From Halorubrum salipaludis (lineage in GTDB: Archaea; Halobacteriota; Halobacteria; Halobacteriales; Haloferacaceae), in NCBI RefSeq assembly GCF_002286985.1, contig NZ_NSKC01000002.1, positions 124,001 through 188,000 on the forward strand: a stretch of 64,000 nt of DNA, written 5' to 3'. Positions 8,181-16,235 of the stretch are shown piece after piece (position 1 is the stretch's first letter; every line of letters begins with the position of its first letter). Position numbers and translations under genes: made by a program. Under the pieces are notes generated by a model, which searched no databases, was not told the DNA's origin, and saw nothing but the letters and a program-made list of their open reading frames with translations.

Positions 8181-8706
8181 GATCGATAGCGGGAGCGTGT
8201 CCGTCGAGACGGCGATGTGGTTGTTTATAAACCGGATCGGGGTGTCGCTGTCGGTTGTTTATGAGTGATCGAGGTGCCCGTGCATGGGCGGTGAAGACCT
8301 CCAAGGACTCAGCCGCGAGGCTGTACGACGACGCGATCGCTTATAAACCGCTGAGCGACGCGGACGAGACCTCCAAAGCCCCAGCCGTGAAGCGGGCGCA
8401 CGCTCGCTGCGCTCTTCGGTCGCTCACTTCGTTCGCTCCCTGCGGTGCTTGCGTTGCCTGCGCCCGCTTCACGGCTGCCCCTTTGAGTCCCACCCACCCG
8501 CAACCGCACAGCACCTCACGCCTCCCCAGCCTCGCCGCTCGCGCTTAAAAGCGCTCGCGGCGTCCCTCGCGCGTGCTCCTCGGCCGCGAAGCGGCCTCGG
8601 AGGCACGCGCCGGCTGCATTGTTCTTATAAGCGGTCGGCGGCGCCGCTCACGGGTGTTTACATCCTGTGTATCCACCACCGATCTGCAACACTCCCGCTA
8701 TCGCTC
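8181..8706 (+). repeat. Dispersed hairpin element, copy 1
   Basis: Fills most of the gene-free stretch 8080-8806. Terminal inverted repeats GATAGCGGGAG (8185-8195) and CTCCCGCTATC (8692-8702) pair perfectly. TTTATAAA (8224-8231) and TTTATGAG (8258-8265) lie 34 bases apart, with a third box at 8340-8347. The core runs CCAAAG-CCCC, left arm 8383-8400, a conserved 58-base loop rich in CGCTCGCTGC/CACTTCGTTCGC motifs, right arm 8459-8476, then GCCCCTTTGAGTCCCACC. The two 18-base arms are perfectly complementary. A partial upstream module (8296-8378) repeats the GACCTCCAA box. A second hairpin (GGCCGC-GAA-GCGGCC) lies near 8580. No transposase is present. Short ORFs in it are not credible genes. 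Confidence 0.85.
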
Positions 8707-8806
8707 ATCGCTGTGAGCTTCCACCTCGGTTCGCTGTGACCTACCGGAACCGGACTCGGCCCGTCACACCGTCAGTTCGAGTTCGTCGAGGTCGGTCGTC
8801 TCGGAG

Positions 8807-9139
8807 TTACGTTTCGTCGCCGGACTCGTCGGCGGCGGTCGCGTCGTCGTCGGATTCCGCGTCGCCCGCGTCGTCGGCCGCAGCCGCCTCCTCGGCGTCG
8901 GTGATGTGCGCCTCGGTGCTCACGCTCTCCAGATCGACGCCGACCTCCTCGGCGACCGCGTCGAGGACGGCCCGCTGTTCTGCCATCTCGTTTTCGAGCC
9001 GCTGAACTCGTTCGGAGGTGTCGAGCACTGTCGACTGCGTCGTCTCGACCTCCTCGCGGAGCTCGTTGATCTTCTGGTACGTGCGCTCCGCCTTGTCGGC
9101 GAGCGTCTGGATCTTCTTCGCCGTGTCCCCGAATCCCAT
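8807..9139 (-). CDS. Coiled-coil haloarchaeal protein (probably DUF5798)
   Basis: This 110-residue protein starts at the ATG at 9137-9139 (MGFGDTAKK). A long amphipathic coiled coil spans about residues 10-75. It is followed by a disordered tail very rich in Asp, Ala and Glu, typical of haloarchaeal proteins. The MGFGDTAKKI start and overall layout match the haloarchaeal family DUF5798, of unknown function. No catalytic motif is visible. It is divergent from surE, with the repeat element downstream. Confidence 0.7.
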   Translation of the reverse strand: MGFGDTAKKIQTLADKAERTYQKINELREEVETTQSTVLDTSERVQRLENEMAEQRAVLDAVAEEVGVDLESVSTEAHITDAEEAAAADDAGDAESDDDATAADESGDET

Positions 9140-9194
9140 ACCGGTCGATCGAATCCGAGGTACGTGGGCCTTTCCGTTCGCCGCGGCGGCACAC

Positions 9195-9250
9195 CGCTCC
9201 GGCCTCGCCTCCGACGAGTCCGTGGCCACGCTCCGGCCTCGCCTCCGACG
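9195..9250. repeat. Short direct repeat upstream of surE
   Basis: A 22-base sequence beginning CGCTCCGGCCTCGCC occurs perfectly twice, at 9195-9216 and 9229-9250, between the divergent coiled-coil gene and surE. It lies in the promoter region of surE, ends 34 bases before its ATG, and could be a local duplication or a regulatory site. Confidence 0.6.
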
Positions 9251-9284
9251 GTGGACTTTTGCCCGAACCGCCCGAAGTAACGGT

Positions 9285-10103
9285 ATGAGCGTCGAACGCG
9301 TCCTGTTGACGAACGACGACGGGATCGACGCCGTCGGCCTCAGAGCGCTCTACGACGCGCTCGCGGCCGACTACGACGTGGTGGCGGTCGCGCCGACCGA
9401 GGATCAATCGTCTACCGGGCGCACCCTCTCCGACGGGGTCGACATCGCGGACCACGAGCTCGGCTACGCCGTCGACGGCACCCCGGTCGACTGCGTCGTC
9501 GCGGGGCTCGACGCGCTGGTCCCGGACGCGGACCTCGTGGTCGCGGGCTGTAACGAGGGGGCGAACCTCGGGGCGTACACCCTCGGGCGGTCGGGGACCG
9601 TCTCCGCCGCGGTCGAGGCCGCCTTCTTCGGCGTGCCCGCGGTGGCGACCTCGATGTACGTCCCGGGCGGCGACGACTGGTGGAAGCGGGAGCTGGAGCC
9701 GGCGGAGTTCGAGCACGCGACCACCGCGACCCGCTACCTCGTCGCCGAGGCGACCGCGACCGGGGCGTTCGACCGCGTGGACTACCTCAACGTCAACGCC
9801 CCAATCGCGGGCGCGGACGACGGGTCCGACCCCCCCGCGCCGATGCGCGTCACCGCGCCCTCGCCGTGGTACGGGATGGAGGCGGCCCACGACGGGAACG
9901 GCCGCGTCACCTTCTCCGACCCGATCTGGGGGAAGATGAACGCGGGCGACGTGCCCGACCCGGTCGGCACCGACCGCCGGGCCGTCATCGACGGGGAGGT
10001 CTCGGTCTCGCCGCTGTCGGTCCCCCACGCCGCGGAGCCGGACGCGGGGATCGACGAGCTGGCGGCCGCGTACGGGCGCGCGACCGAGAACGCTCAGAAA
10101 TAG
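9285..10103 (+). CDS. surE: 5'/3'-nucleotidase SurE
   Basis: This 272-residue metal-dependent phosphatase removes phosphate from nucleoside 5'- and 3'-monophosphates. Family motifs are visible: LLTNDDGID (residues 6-14, metal-binding Asp pair), the Ser of EDQSSTGRTLS, YAVDGTPVDCV, and the GCNEGANLG...GRSGTVSAA block with the metal-binding Asn. Length is normal. The ATG at 9285 is 5 residues before the first strand, as in other SurE. It is convergent with grpE. Confidence 0.93.
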   Translation: MSVERVLLTNDDGIDAVGLRALYDALAADYDVVAVAPTEDQSSTGRTLSDGVDIADHELGYAVDGTPVDCVVAGLDALVPDADLVVAGCNEGANLGAYTLGRSGTVSAAVEAAFFGVPAVATSMYVPGGDDWWKRELEPAEFEHATTATRYLVAEATATGAFDRVDYLNVNAPIAGADDGSDPPAPMRVTAPSPWYGMEAAHDGNGRVTFSDPIWGKMNAGDVPDPVGTDRRAVIDGEVSVSPLSVPHAAEPDAGIDELAAAYGRATENAQK

Positions 10104-10121
10104 CTCCGCAGACCGCCGCGA

Positions 10122-10784
10122 CTACTCCTCGTCGGCGCTGACGGTGACCTTCGCCTCGCTGACCACGCGGTCGCCCATCTCGTAGCCGGGCTCGTACACC
10201 TCGTGGACGGTCCCCTCCGGCTGGTCGCTCTCGACCCGCAACATCACCTGATGGCGGGCGGGGTCGACCGCCTCTCCGGGGTCGGGGTCGATGGGTTCGA
10301 CGCCCTCGTCGGCGAGCACCTCGTCGAACTTCTCCAGCGTCGACTCGACGCCGGGGCGGAGGTCGCTCCCCTCCTCCTGGTCGAGCGCGCGCAGGAGGTC
10401 GTTGCGGACCGGGGTGATGCGCTCGACGAGCGCCTCCGAGGCGCGCTCGCGGATCTCGTCCTGCTTCCGCTTGGCGCGCTGCTTGTAGTTGCTGAAGTCG
10501 GCCTTCACGCGGGCGAGCTTGCTCGTCAGCTCCTCTACCTCCTCCTCGGCGTCGAGGAGGTCCTCGCGCGTCTCGGCGAGGTCCGCCTCCAGCGCGGCGA
10601 CCTCCCGGGCGAGCGCCTCGTCGTGCTCGGCGACCGCGGCGGCCAGCGCCTCGCGGTCGCCGGGGGCGTCGGCGTCGCTCCCTTCCCCGGCGGTCGCCTC
10701 CGCCGTGCCGTTCGCGCTCGCCGCGTCGGCCGCGGCGTCGTCGGGGGACTCGACCTCGACGTCGACGGCGTCGTCGTCGCTCAT
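10122..10784 (-). CDS. grpE: Nucleotide exchange factor GrpE
   Basis: GrpE releases ADP from DnaK. The 220-residue protein has an acidic Ala/Asp-rich N-terminal tail (1-60), a long coiled coil (about 60-125) and the C-terminal beta domain with DPARHQVMLRVE and GTVHEVYEPGYEMGDRVVSEAKV-type blocks that contact DnaK. The start at 10784 is chosen over 10811 because it gives the usual acidic MSDDD N-terminus. In many haloarchaea dnaK is next to grpE; here it is not, since the next gene downstream is the convergent surE. The upstream neighbour on the same strand is trehalase. Confidence 0.92.
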   Translation of the reverse strand: MSDDDAVDVEVESPDDAAADAASANGTAEATAGEGSDADAPGDREALAAAVAEHDEALAREVAALEADLAETREDLLDAEEEVEELTSKLARVKADFSNYKQRAKRKQDEIRERASEALVERITPVRNDLLRALDQEEGSDLRPGVESTLEKFDEVLADEGVEPIDPDPGEAVDPARHQVMLRVESDQPEGTVHEVYEPGYEMGDRVVSEAKVTVSADEE

Positions 10785-10882
10785 GTCCGATCGAAGTCGG
10801 TCGGCGTGCATAAGCGTTGCAGAACGGAGCGGGGCGATGCCGGCCGACCCGGGACGGCTCTGGGGGCGCGCGCTCGCGACGA

Positions 10883-12406
10883 CTACTGCCCGGCCGACAG
10901 CGCCGTGACGACGCCGTTCGTCCAGCCGAAGCCGTACTGGAGGTCGTACTCGCCCGGATCGGCCGCCTCGCCGACCGAGCGAACGTCGTACTTCTCCGCC
11001 ATGCGCCCGGTCTCCTCGAAGGAGCTTCGCACGAGGTCGAGCCACCGGCCCGCGATCTCGTCGGCCAGGGCGTCGTGGCCGTACCGCCGGAGCCCGGCGA
11101 CGGCCATCCACTGGAGGGGCGCCCAGCCGTTCGGCGCGTCCCACTGTTCGCCCGTGTCCTCAAGGGTCGTCACCAGCCCGCCGGGCCGCAGGAAGTCGTC
11201 GCGGAGCCGGTCGGCGACCGCCGCCGCGCGGTCCGGCGTCGCGGCCCCGGTGAACAGGGGTACGACGCCGGCGAGGGTGAGCCGCTCTGAGGGGCGCCCG
11301 TCGACCCAGGCGTAGTCGACGTAGAACCCCGCGTCCGGGTCCCAGCAGTACCGGTTTATCGCCGTCCGGCGCCGCGCGGCCAGGTCGGCGTACCGCTCGC
11401 CGGCCTCGGGCGACCCGACGCGGGGGAGCCACTCGGCCAGCGCCGACTCCATCCCGAACAACACCGCGTTGAGGTCGACCGGCACCAGCTCCGTCGTCCG
11501 GATCGAGGTGAGGTCGTCGCCCGCCAGCCACCGCGAGCTGAAGTCCCACCCGGACTCGCAGGCGGCCCGGAGGTTCCGGAACAGCGCCGGTCGGTCGTCG
11601 ACCGGGACCCGATCGGCGACCCGCCGGTCCTCGAGGTGCGACTCCGGACGCGGGCGGGCGCGGTCGTCCCAGTAGCGGTTGAGGACCGCGCCCGCCGGGA
11701 GCCCGACGGTCCGCCGGTGGGCCGCGGCCCCCTCGGCGTCGGCGACGCGGTCGCGCCCGTCCATCCAGAAGCCGTGCTCCGTACGGAGCGCGCCGACGTG
11801 AGGCTCGACGGCGTCGAACCCCTCCTCCCGCTCTAACACCCGGAGCATGCGGTAGAACAGCGGGACCTGCGACCGGCTGTCGTAGTACGCCCGGTTCCCG
11901 AGCGGGACGAACCCGAACCGGTCGATCAGCGACGCGATGTTCCCGGCCATCCCCGCAACGAGGTCGGTCCGGTCGGCCGCGGCCAGCCCCTCCGCCGTGA
12001 AGTAGCTGTCCCAGTAGTACATCTCCCGGAAGCGCCCGCCGGGGACGACGTGGGGGTTGGGGAGGCCGACGAGCGTCGACCCCGCCCCGCCGGCGTCCTC
12101 GAACGTCCGGGTCAGCGCCCCCCACAGCGACGAGACGTGTTCCGCCATCGACCGCGAGGCCGCGAGGTCCGGCGACGCTCCGACCGGCTCCGGCAGCTTG
12201 AACTGGTCGTCGACGAACGACGCCAGGTCGAAGTCGGGGTCGTCGCGGCGCGCCAGGTACCGCTCGAACACGAGGTCCGGCGACGCGCGGGGCTCGGCGT
12301 CGACGATCCGCTTGTCGTCGTCGAAGAGGTCTCGACGCTGTACGGCGCGGAAGAGCTCGCCGGAGATCTGCGGGAAATTGCTGTAGTCGAAGAGACCGGA
12401 ACTCAT
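10883..12406 (-). CDS. treF: Trehalase, glycoside hydrolase family 37
   Basis: Hydrolyses trehalose to two glucose. The 507-residue protein carries both family signatures: PGGRFREMYYWDSY (residues 122-135) and QWDAPNGWAPL (421-431). By comparison with E. coli trehalase, the acid is Asp288 in SGWDFSSRW and the base Glu471 in AEKYDV. There is no signal peptide, so it is cytoplasmic. It acts on trehalose taken up or made as a compatible solute. It is divergent from a sugar ABC importer, a strong hint that the importer carries trehalose or a related disaccharide. A GTG nine bases upstream (12415) is an alternative start. A minus-strand TATA-like box (12430-12437) lies about 25-30 bases upstream, so the mRNA is nearly leaderless. 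Confidence 0.9.
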   Translation of the reverse strand: MSSGLFDYSNFPQISGELFRAVQRRDLFDDDKRIVDAEPRASPDLVFERYLARRDDPDFDLASFVDDQFKLPEPVGASPDLAASRSMAEHVSSLWGALTRTFEDAGGAGSTLVGLPNPHVVPGGRFREMYYWDSYFTAEGLAAADRTDLVAGMAGNIASLIDRFGFVPLGNRAYYDSRSQVPLFYRMLRVLEREEGFDAVEPHVGALRTEHGFWMDGRDRVADAEGAAAHRRTVGLPAGAVLNRYWDDRARPRPESHLEDRRVADRVPVDDRPALFRNLRAACESGWDFSSRWLAGDDLTSIRTTELVPVDLNAVLFGMESALAEWLPRVGSPEAGERYADLAARRRTAINRYCWDPDAGFYVDYAWVDGRPSERLTLAGVVPLFTGAATPDRAAAVADRLRDDFLRPGGLVTTLEDTGEQWDAPNGWAPLQWMAVAGLRRYGHDALADEIAGRWLDLVRSSFEETGRMAEKYDVRSVGEAADPGEYDLQYGFGWTNGVVTALSAGQ

Positions 12407-12547
12407 CCTCGACACGTAGTGAAAGGATTGATAAGTAATTATTGAATCGACCGGAAACCGAGCGATCCGAACCCGTTGTCGGCCGTCTCTTCATCAATGG
12501 ACGATGATTAATTATAAGTGCAGTAAATGAGTATCGGCGGGTAGTTG
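12407..12547. promoter_or_regulatory. Divergent promoter region of trehalase and the sugar ABC operon
   Basis: An AT-rich 141-base gap. AATTATAAG (12510-12518, plus strand) lies about 30 bases before the ATPase ATG. ACTTATC on the minus strand (12430-12437) lies about 25-30 bases before the trehalase ATG. Both transcripts would be nearly leaderless. No regulator gene flanks it. Confidence 0.55.
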
Positions 12548-13612
12548 ATGACTCGCATTAGCATGCGGTCCGTGAGCAAGTACTTCGACGGGGGTGACAC
12601 GGTCGCGAACTACAAGCTGGACATGGAGATAGACGACGGGGAGTTCGTCGTGTTCCTCGGTCCGTCCGGCTGCGGGAAGACGACCGCGCTCCGGATGATC
12701 GCCGGGTTAGAGGACCCGTCCGACGGGGAGATCTACTTCGACGACGACCGCGTCGACGGCACGCCGCCGGCCGACCGGAACGTCGCGATGGTGTTCCAGA
12801 ACTACGCGCTGTATCCCCACATGACCGTCCGGGAGAACATCGAATACCCGCTGAAGGTCAGGGGCGTCCCGCCGGAGGAGCGCGACGAGCGCGTCGCGCA
12901 GGTCGCCGAGCTGTTGCACATCGAGGACCAGCTGTCGAGCGACCCCGGCGAGATCTCCGGCGGGCAGCGCCAGCGGACCTCGCTGGCGCGGGCGATCGTG
13001 CGAGAGCCCTCGGTGTTCCTGCTCGACGAGCCGCTCAGCAACCTCGACGCCAAGCTCCGCTTAGAGATGCGCTCCGAGCTCAAGCGGATCCAGAACGAGC
13101 TCGGGATCACGACCGTCTACGTCACGCACAACCAGGAGGAGGCGATGAGCATGGGCGACAAGATCGTCGTGTTGAACGACGGGACGATCCGCCAAGTCGC
13201 CGAGCCCCAGGAGCTGTACCGGCGGCCCCGGACCACCTGGGTCGCGAAGTTCATCGGCTCCCCGCCGATGAACCTCTTCGAGGGGGCGAACAATGACGGC
13301 ACCGTCCAGCTCGACGGGGGGAACTCCCTGCCGACGACCGCGGAGACGTCGTCGCCGACCGTGTCGCTCGGGGTCCGCCCGGAGGACATCGCGCTCTCGA
13401 CGGAGCCGCCGGACACGGACTGGACCGTGCCGGGCACGGTCAAGACGGTCGAACCGCTCGGGGAGTACGTCCTGGTCAACGTCGAGGTCGGCGGCTCCGT
13501 GGTGAACGTCAAGGTTTCCCACACCGACGCGGGGCCGGGCGACCCGGTGCACCTCACGTTCGACCCGGAGGACGCGTACCTCTACGACGAGAACGGGGAG
13601 CTGGTGGCCTGA
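12548..13612 (+). CDS. Sugar ABC transporter ATP-binding protein (MalK/UgpC type)
   Basis: This 354-residue ATPase energises the two permeases that follow. Walker A is GPSGCGKTT (near residue 40), the Q-loop is VFQNYALYPHMTV, the signature is ISGGQRQR (Ile in place of the usual Leu), Walker B is VFLLDEPLSNLDAKLR and the switch is VTHNQEEAM. The C-terminal third is the OB/TOBE regulatory domain (GVRPEDIAL). The ATG at 12548 is preferred to the adjacent TTG. The stop is 4 bases before the first permease. First gene of a three-gene operon divergent from trehalase. Confidence 0.93.
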   Translation: MTRISMRSVSKYFDGGDTVANYKLDMEIDDGEFVVFLGPSGCGKTTALRMIAGLEDPSDGEIYFDDDRVDGTPPADRNVAMVFQNYALYPHMTVRENIEYPLKVRGVPPEERDERVAQVAELLHIEDQLSSDPGEISGGQRQRTSLARAIVREPSVFLLDEPLSNLDAKLRLEMRSELKRIQNELGITTVYVTHNQEEAMSMGDKIVVLNDGTIRQVAEPQELYRRPRTTWVAKFIGSPPMNLFEGANNDGTVQLDGGNSLPTTAETSSPTVSLGVRPEDIALSTEPPDTDWTVPGTVKTVEPLGEYVLVNVEVGGSVVNVKVSHTDAGPGDPVHLTFDPEDAYLYDENGELVA

Positions 13613-13616
13613 GACG

Positions 13617-14555
13617 ATGTCGGTCGAATCGTACCTCGAGGACAGGCTCGACCGCGACGTGGACGGGGAGAAGCTCACCGCGATCCTCGTGTTCATGCTC
13701 CCCGGGCTCACCCTGTTCGCCATCTTCTCCGTCGGGCCGATGGTGTACTCGGCGGTCGGGAGCTTCTTCACCTGGAACGGGTTCGACATCGGGCAGTTCG
13801 CCGGCTTCGAGACGTGGGTCGCGACCTTCCAGGACGACGCGATCATCAACTGGAGCAACCTCCGGGCGCTGGAGTACCCGATGGGCGCGCTCCCGCAGAA
13901 CCTCATCTGGATGCTGGTTCACGTCCCGCTGAGCACCCTGCTCGGGCTCGGCCTCGCGCTGCTCTTCGCCGACCTGCGCGGGCGGAGCGTCCTCCGGTCG
14001 ATGGTGTTTCTGGCCTTCACGACGCCGACCGTCGTGATCGGGCTCGTGCTGCTGTTCGTCTACGACCCGCAGGCCGGCATCTTCAACGAGCTGCTCCGGG
14101 CGCTCGGACTCGAAGGCCAGGTCCGCAACTGGGTCCAAGAGCCGCAGATCGCGATCTACGCGCTGATCGCCGGCGGCGTCTGGGTCCAGACCGGGTTCAG
14201 CATGCTGTTGTACAGCTCCGCGCTCGCCGGGATCGATCCGGCGCTCTTAGAGTCGGCCCGGGTCGACGGCGCCGGCCGGTTCCGGCGGTTCAAGGACATC
14301 ATCTGGCCGCTCGTCAAGCCCGTGACGGCGGTCGTCGTGATCATGAGCATGATCTGGGTGATCCGGATCTTCGCCATCGTCTACGCGGCCGGCGGCCCGT
14401 CCGGCGGTCCGGGGGGCGTGTTCTCGGTGCTCGGCCTGGAGGTGTATCAGGCCGCGTTCTCGACGCCGATCGAGTACAGCAAGGCGATGGTCGTCGCGCT
14501 CATCGAGCTCGTGATCGCGCTCCCGATGGCGTGGTACATCGCGTCAATGGACTGA
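13617..14555 (+). CDS. Sugar ABC transporter permease (MalF type)
   Basis: This 312-residue inner-membrane subunit has about six helices. It carries the ATPase-contacting EAA loop, SALAGIDPALLESARVDGAG, at about residues 200-219, followed by the conserved FKDIIWPLVKP. The N-terminal 25 residues are cytoplasmic and acidic. It pairs with the next gene to form the channel of a carbohydrate importer (CUT1 family). Spacing of 4 bases upstream and 6 downstream supports one operon. Confidence 0.9.
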   Translation: MSVESYLEDRLDRDVDGEKLTAILVFMLPGLTLFAIFSVGPMVYSAVGSFFTWNGFDIGQFAGFETWVATFQDDAIINWSNLRALEYPMGALPQNLIWMLVHVPLSTLLGLGLALLFADLRGRSVLRSMVFLAFTTPTVVIGLVLLFVYDPQAGIFNELLRALGLEGQVRNWVQEPQIAIYALIAGGVWVQTGFSMLLYSSALAGIDPALLESARVDGAGRFRRFKDIIWPLVKPVTAVVVIMSMIWVIRIFAIVYAAGGPSGGPGGVFSVLGLEVYQAAFSTPIEYSKAMVVALIELVIALPMAWYIASMD

Positions 14556-14561
14556 TCAGCA

Positions 14562-15557
14562 ATGACCGACACACATCACTCAGACGATTCGACCGACGCC
14601 GAGCCCGATACCGACCGCGACAGCGACGCCGACACCGATCTCAGCACCGACGGCGGACGCGTCTACCACGAGCCGCCGGAGACCGCGCCGACTGCGGACC
14701 GGTCCCCGGTCGAGCGGGTCCGCGCCGCGGTCCCGAGCGGGCCGCGTGCCCTGCGCTACGCGGTCGCCATCGGCGTCGCGCTGCTGTGGCTCGTCCCGCT
14801 CATCGGGCTGTTCATGGCCTCCGTCCGCCCCCTCGATCAGGTGATCCAGGGCTGGTGGAGCTTCGAGGGGATGACGATCACCTTCGAGAACTACGCCCGC
14901 GCGTGGGAGTTCCAGTCCGGCCCGATGCGGCAGGCGATGTGGAACACCGCGATCGTCACGATCCCGTCCGTCCTCGCCGTGACGCTGCTCGGGACGATGG
15001 TCGCGTACCCGTTCGCCCGGTTCGACTTCCCGCTGAAGACCGCGCTGTTCTTCCTGCTCATCGTGGTCATGGCGGCGCCGCCGGAGCTGGTCGCGATGGG
15101 CAACTACAACACGCTGCGGACGACCGGGCTGTTCGACACGTACATGGGGCTCATCCTGGTCCACATCGGGTGGGGGATGGGGTGGGTCGTCATGTTCCTC
15201 CGGAACTTCCTGCTCGGGCTCCCCGAGGAGCTCGAGGAGGCCGCGCGGATCGACGGCGCGTCCCGGTACCAGATCTTCAAGTCGATCGTGCTGCCGTACT
15301 CGGCGCCGGCGCTGGTCTCCGTGGCCGTCATCCAGTTCACGTGGGTGTGGAACTCCTTCTTCTTCCCCCTCGTGTTCATGCGCTCGCGCGAGAACCAGCT
15401 CGCGCCGCAGGTGCTCCCGCTGATGAAGGGCCGCCTCCAGATCGACTGGGGGCTCGTCGCCGCCGGATCGGTCCTGACGATGATCGTCCCCATCGTCCTG
15501 TTCGTCACGCTCCAGCGGTACTACAAGCAGGGGATGGTGGCCGCGGTCGCGGACTGA
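14562..15557 (+). CDS. Sugar ABC transporter permease (MalG type)
   Basis: A 331-residue permease of the CUT1 family. An unusually long acidic cytoplasmic N-terminus (about 60 residues, Asp/Thr-rich) precedes six helices. The EAA loop is LLGLPEELEEAARIDGASR, followed by QIFKSIVLPYSAP. It is the last gene of the operon; no solute-binding protein gene follows. The next sequence is a dispersed hairpin element, so a binding-protein gene could have been lost or lie elsewhere. Confidence 0.9.
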   Translation: MTDTHHSDDSTDAEPDTDRDSDADTDLSTDGGRVYHEPPETAPTADRSPVERVRAAVPSGPRALRYAVAIGVALLWLVPLIGLFMASVRPLDQVIQGWWSFEGMTITFENYARAWEFQSGPMRQAMWNTAIVTIPSVLAVTLLGTMVAYPFARFDFPLKTALFFLLIVVMAAPPELVAMGNYNTLRTTGLFDTYMGLILVHIGWGMGWVVMFLRNFLLGLPEELEEAARIDGASRYQIFKSIVLPYSAPALVSVAVIQFTWVWNSFFFPLVFMRSRENQLAPQVLPLMKGRLQIDWGLVAAGSVLTMIVPIVLFVTLQRYYKQGMVAAVAD

Positions 15558-15639
15558 GTCGGCCGCCGCGTTCGCCTTTTTAAGTCCGTCGACGCCCCGG
15601 GTTCAGAACGTGTGAACCAGTCGTCGCCGAGGTGGGCGC

Positions 15640-16162
15640 CTCGATCGACAGCGGGAGTGAGTCTCGCACGGTGGTGGAGGTGTTGTTTATAAGTCGGATT
15701 GTGGTGGTGCTGGCGGATGTTTATAAGTGATCGATGTGTCTGCGGTGAAGACCTCCAAAGCCCCAGTCGCTGCGGGCGGCTCACGCTCGCTGTCGTTCGA
15801 GACGCCTTCGGCGTCTCGTGATGTCGTCAGAACGCAAAGCGTTCTGACTGCTAGCCAGAAATCTGCGATTTCTGGCGATGACGAAACGGCTCCGCCGTTT
15901 CGAACCACGCGCCTCACTCGGTCGCTACCCCTCCCTCGTTGCGGTGCTTGTGTCGCCTGCGCCGCCCGCAGCGACTGCCCCTTTGAGTCCCACCCACACC
16001 GCAACCGCGCCTCACGCCTCCCCAGCCTCGTCGGCCGGCGGCGAAGCCGCCGGCGACGCCACCGCGCGGTTCTTTATAAGTTCCCATCGCCGTTGCTCAC
16101 AGCCGTTTAAATACTGTCTCGCCGCTATCGATCTGCAAGACCCATTCCCGCTGTCGATCGAG
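15640..16162 (+). repeat. Dispersed hairpin element, copy 2 (most complete ends)
   Basis: Occupies the gene-free stretch 15558-16235. The terminal inverted repeats are the longest in the window: CTCGATCGACAGCGGGA (15640-15656) against TCCCGCTGTCGATCGAG (16146-16162), 17 bases perfect. TTTATAAG boxes lie at 15686-15693 and 15720-15727 (34 bases apart) and at 16073-16080. The central arms are 15765-15780 and 15961-15976, 16 bases perfectly complementary. The loop of this copy contains an extra block of four tandem hairpins (15798-15902). Another hairpin, CCGGCGGC-GAA-GCCGCCGG, lies near 16035. No transposase or credible ORF. Confidence 0.88.
15798..15902 (+). repeat. Four tandem perfect hairpins inside repeat copy 2
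   Basis: Four consecutive inverted repeats, each with a 9-10 base perfect stem and a 3-base loop: 15798-15818 (CGAGACGCC, loop TTC), 15826-15848 (GTCAGAACGC, loop AAA), 15854-15876 (GCCAGAAATC, loop TGC) and 15882-15902 (CGAAACGGC, loop TCC). The gaps between them are 5-7 bases. Stem sequences are unrelated, so this is not a simple tandem duplication. Confidence 0.9.
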
Positions 16163-16235
16163 AGGTGGTCTTCGGCCGCCAACGGTTTCCGAAGTACACA
16201 TCCGCCGAACGGGAGGTCGACAGGGCGGTCTCGAC

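Noticed and set aside
8255-8548. Open frames of 60-130 residues with a shared SKAP...LTSF...PLSPTH pattern inside the repeat copies
   Set aside because: The shared peptide pattern follows from the repeated DNA, the same stretch is open in several frames, and the covarying arms change the peptide freely. These are artefacts of a GC-rich non-coding repeat.
10122-10784. grpE as part of a dnaK operon
   Set aside because: Flanking genes are surE and trehalase; dnaK and dnaJ are not in the window.
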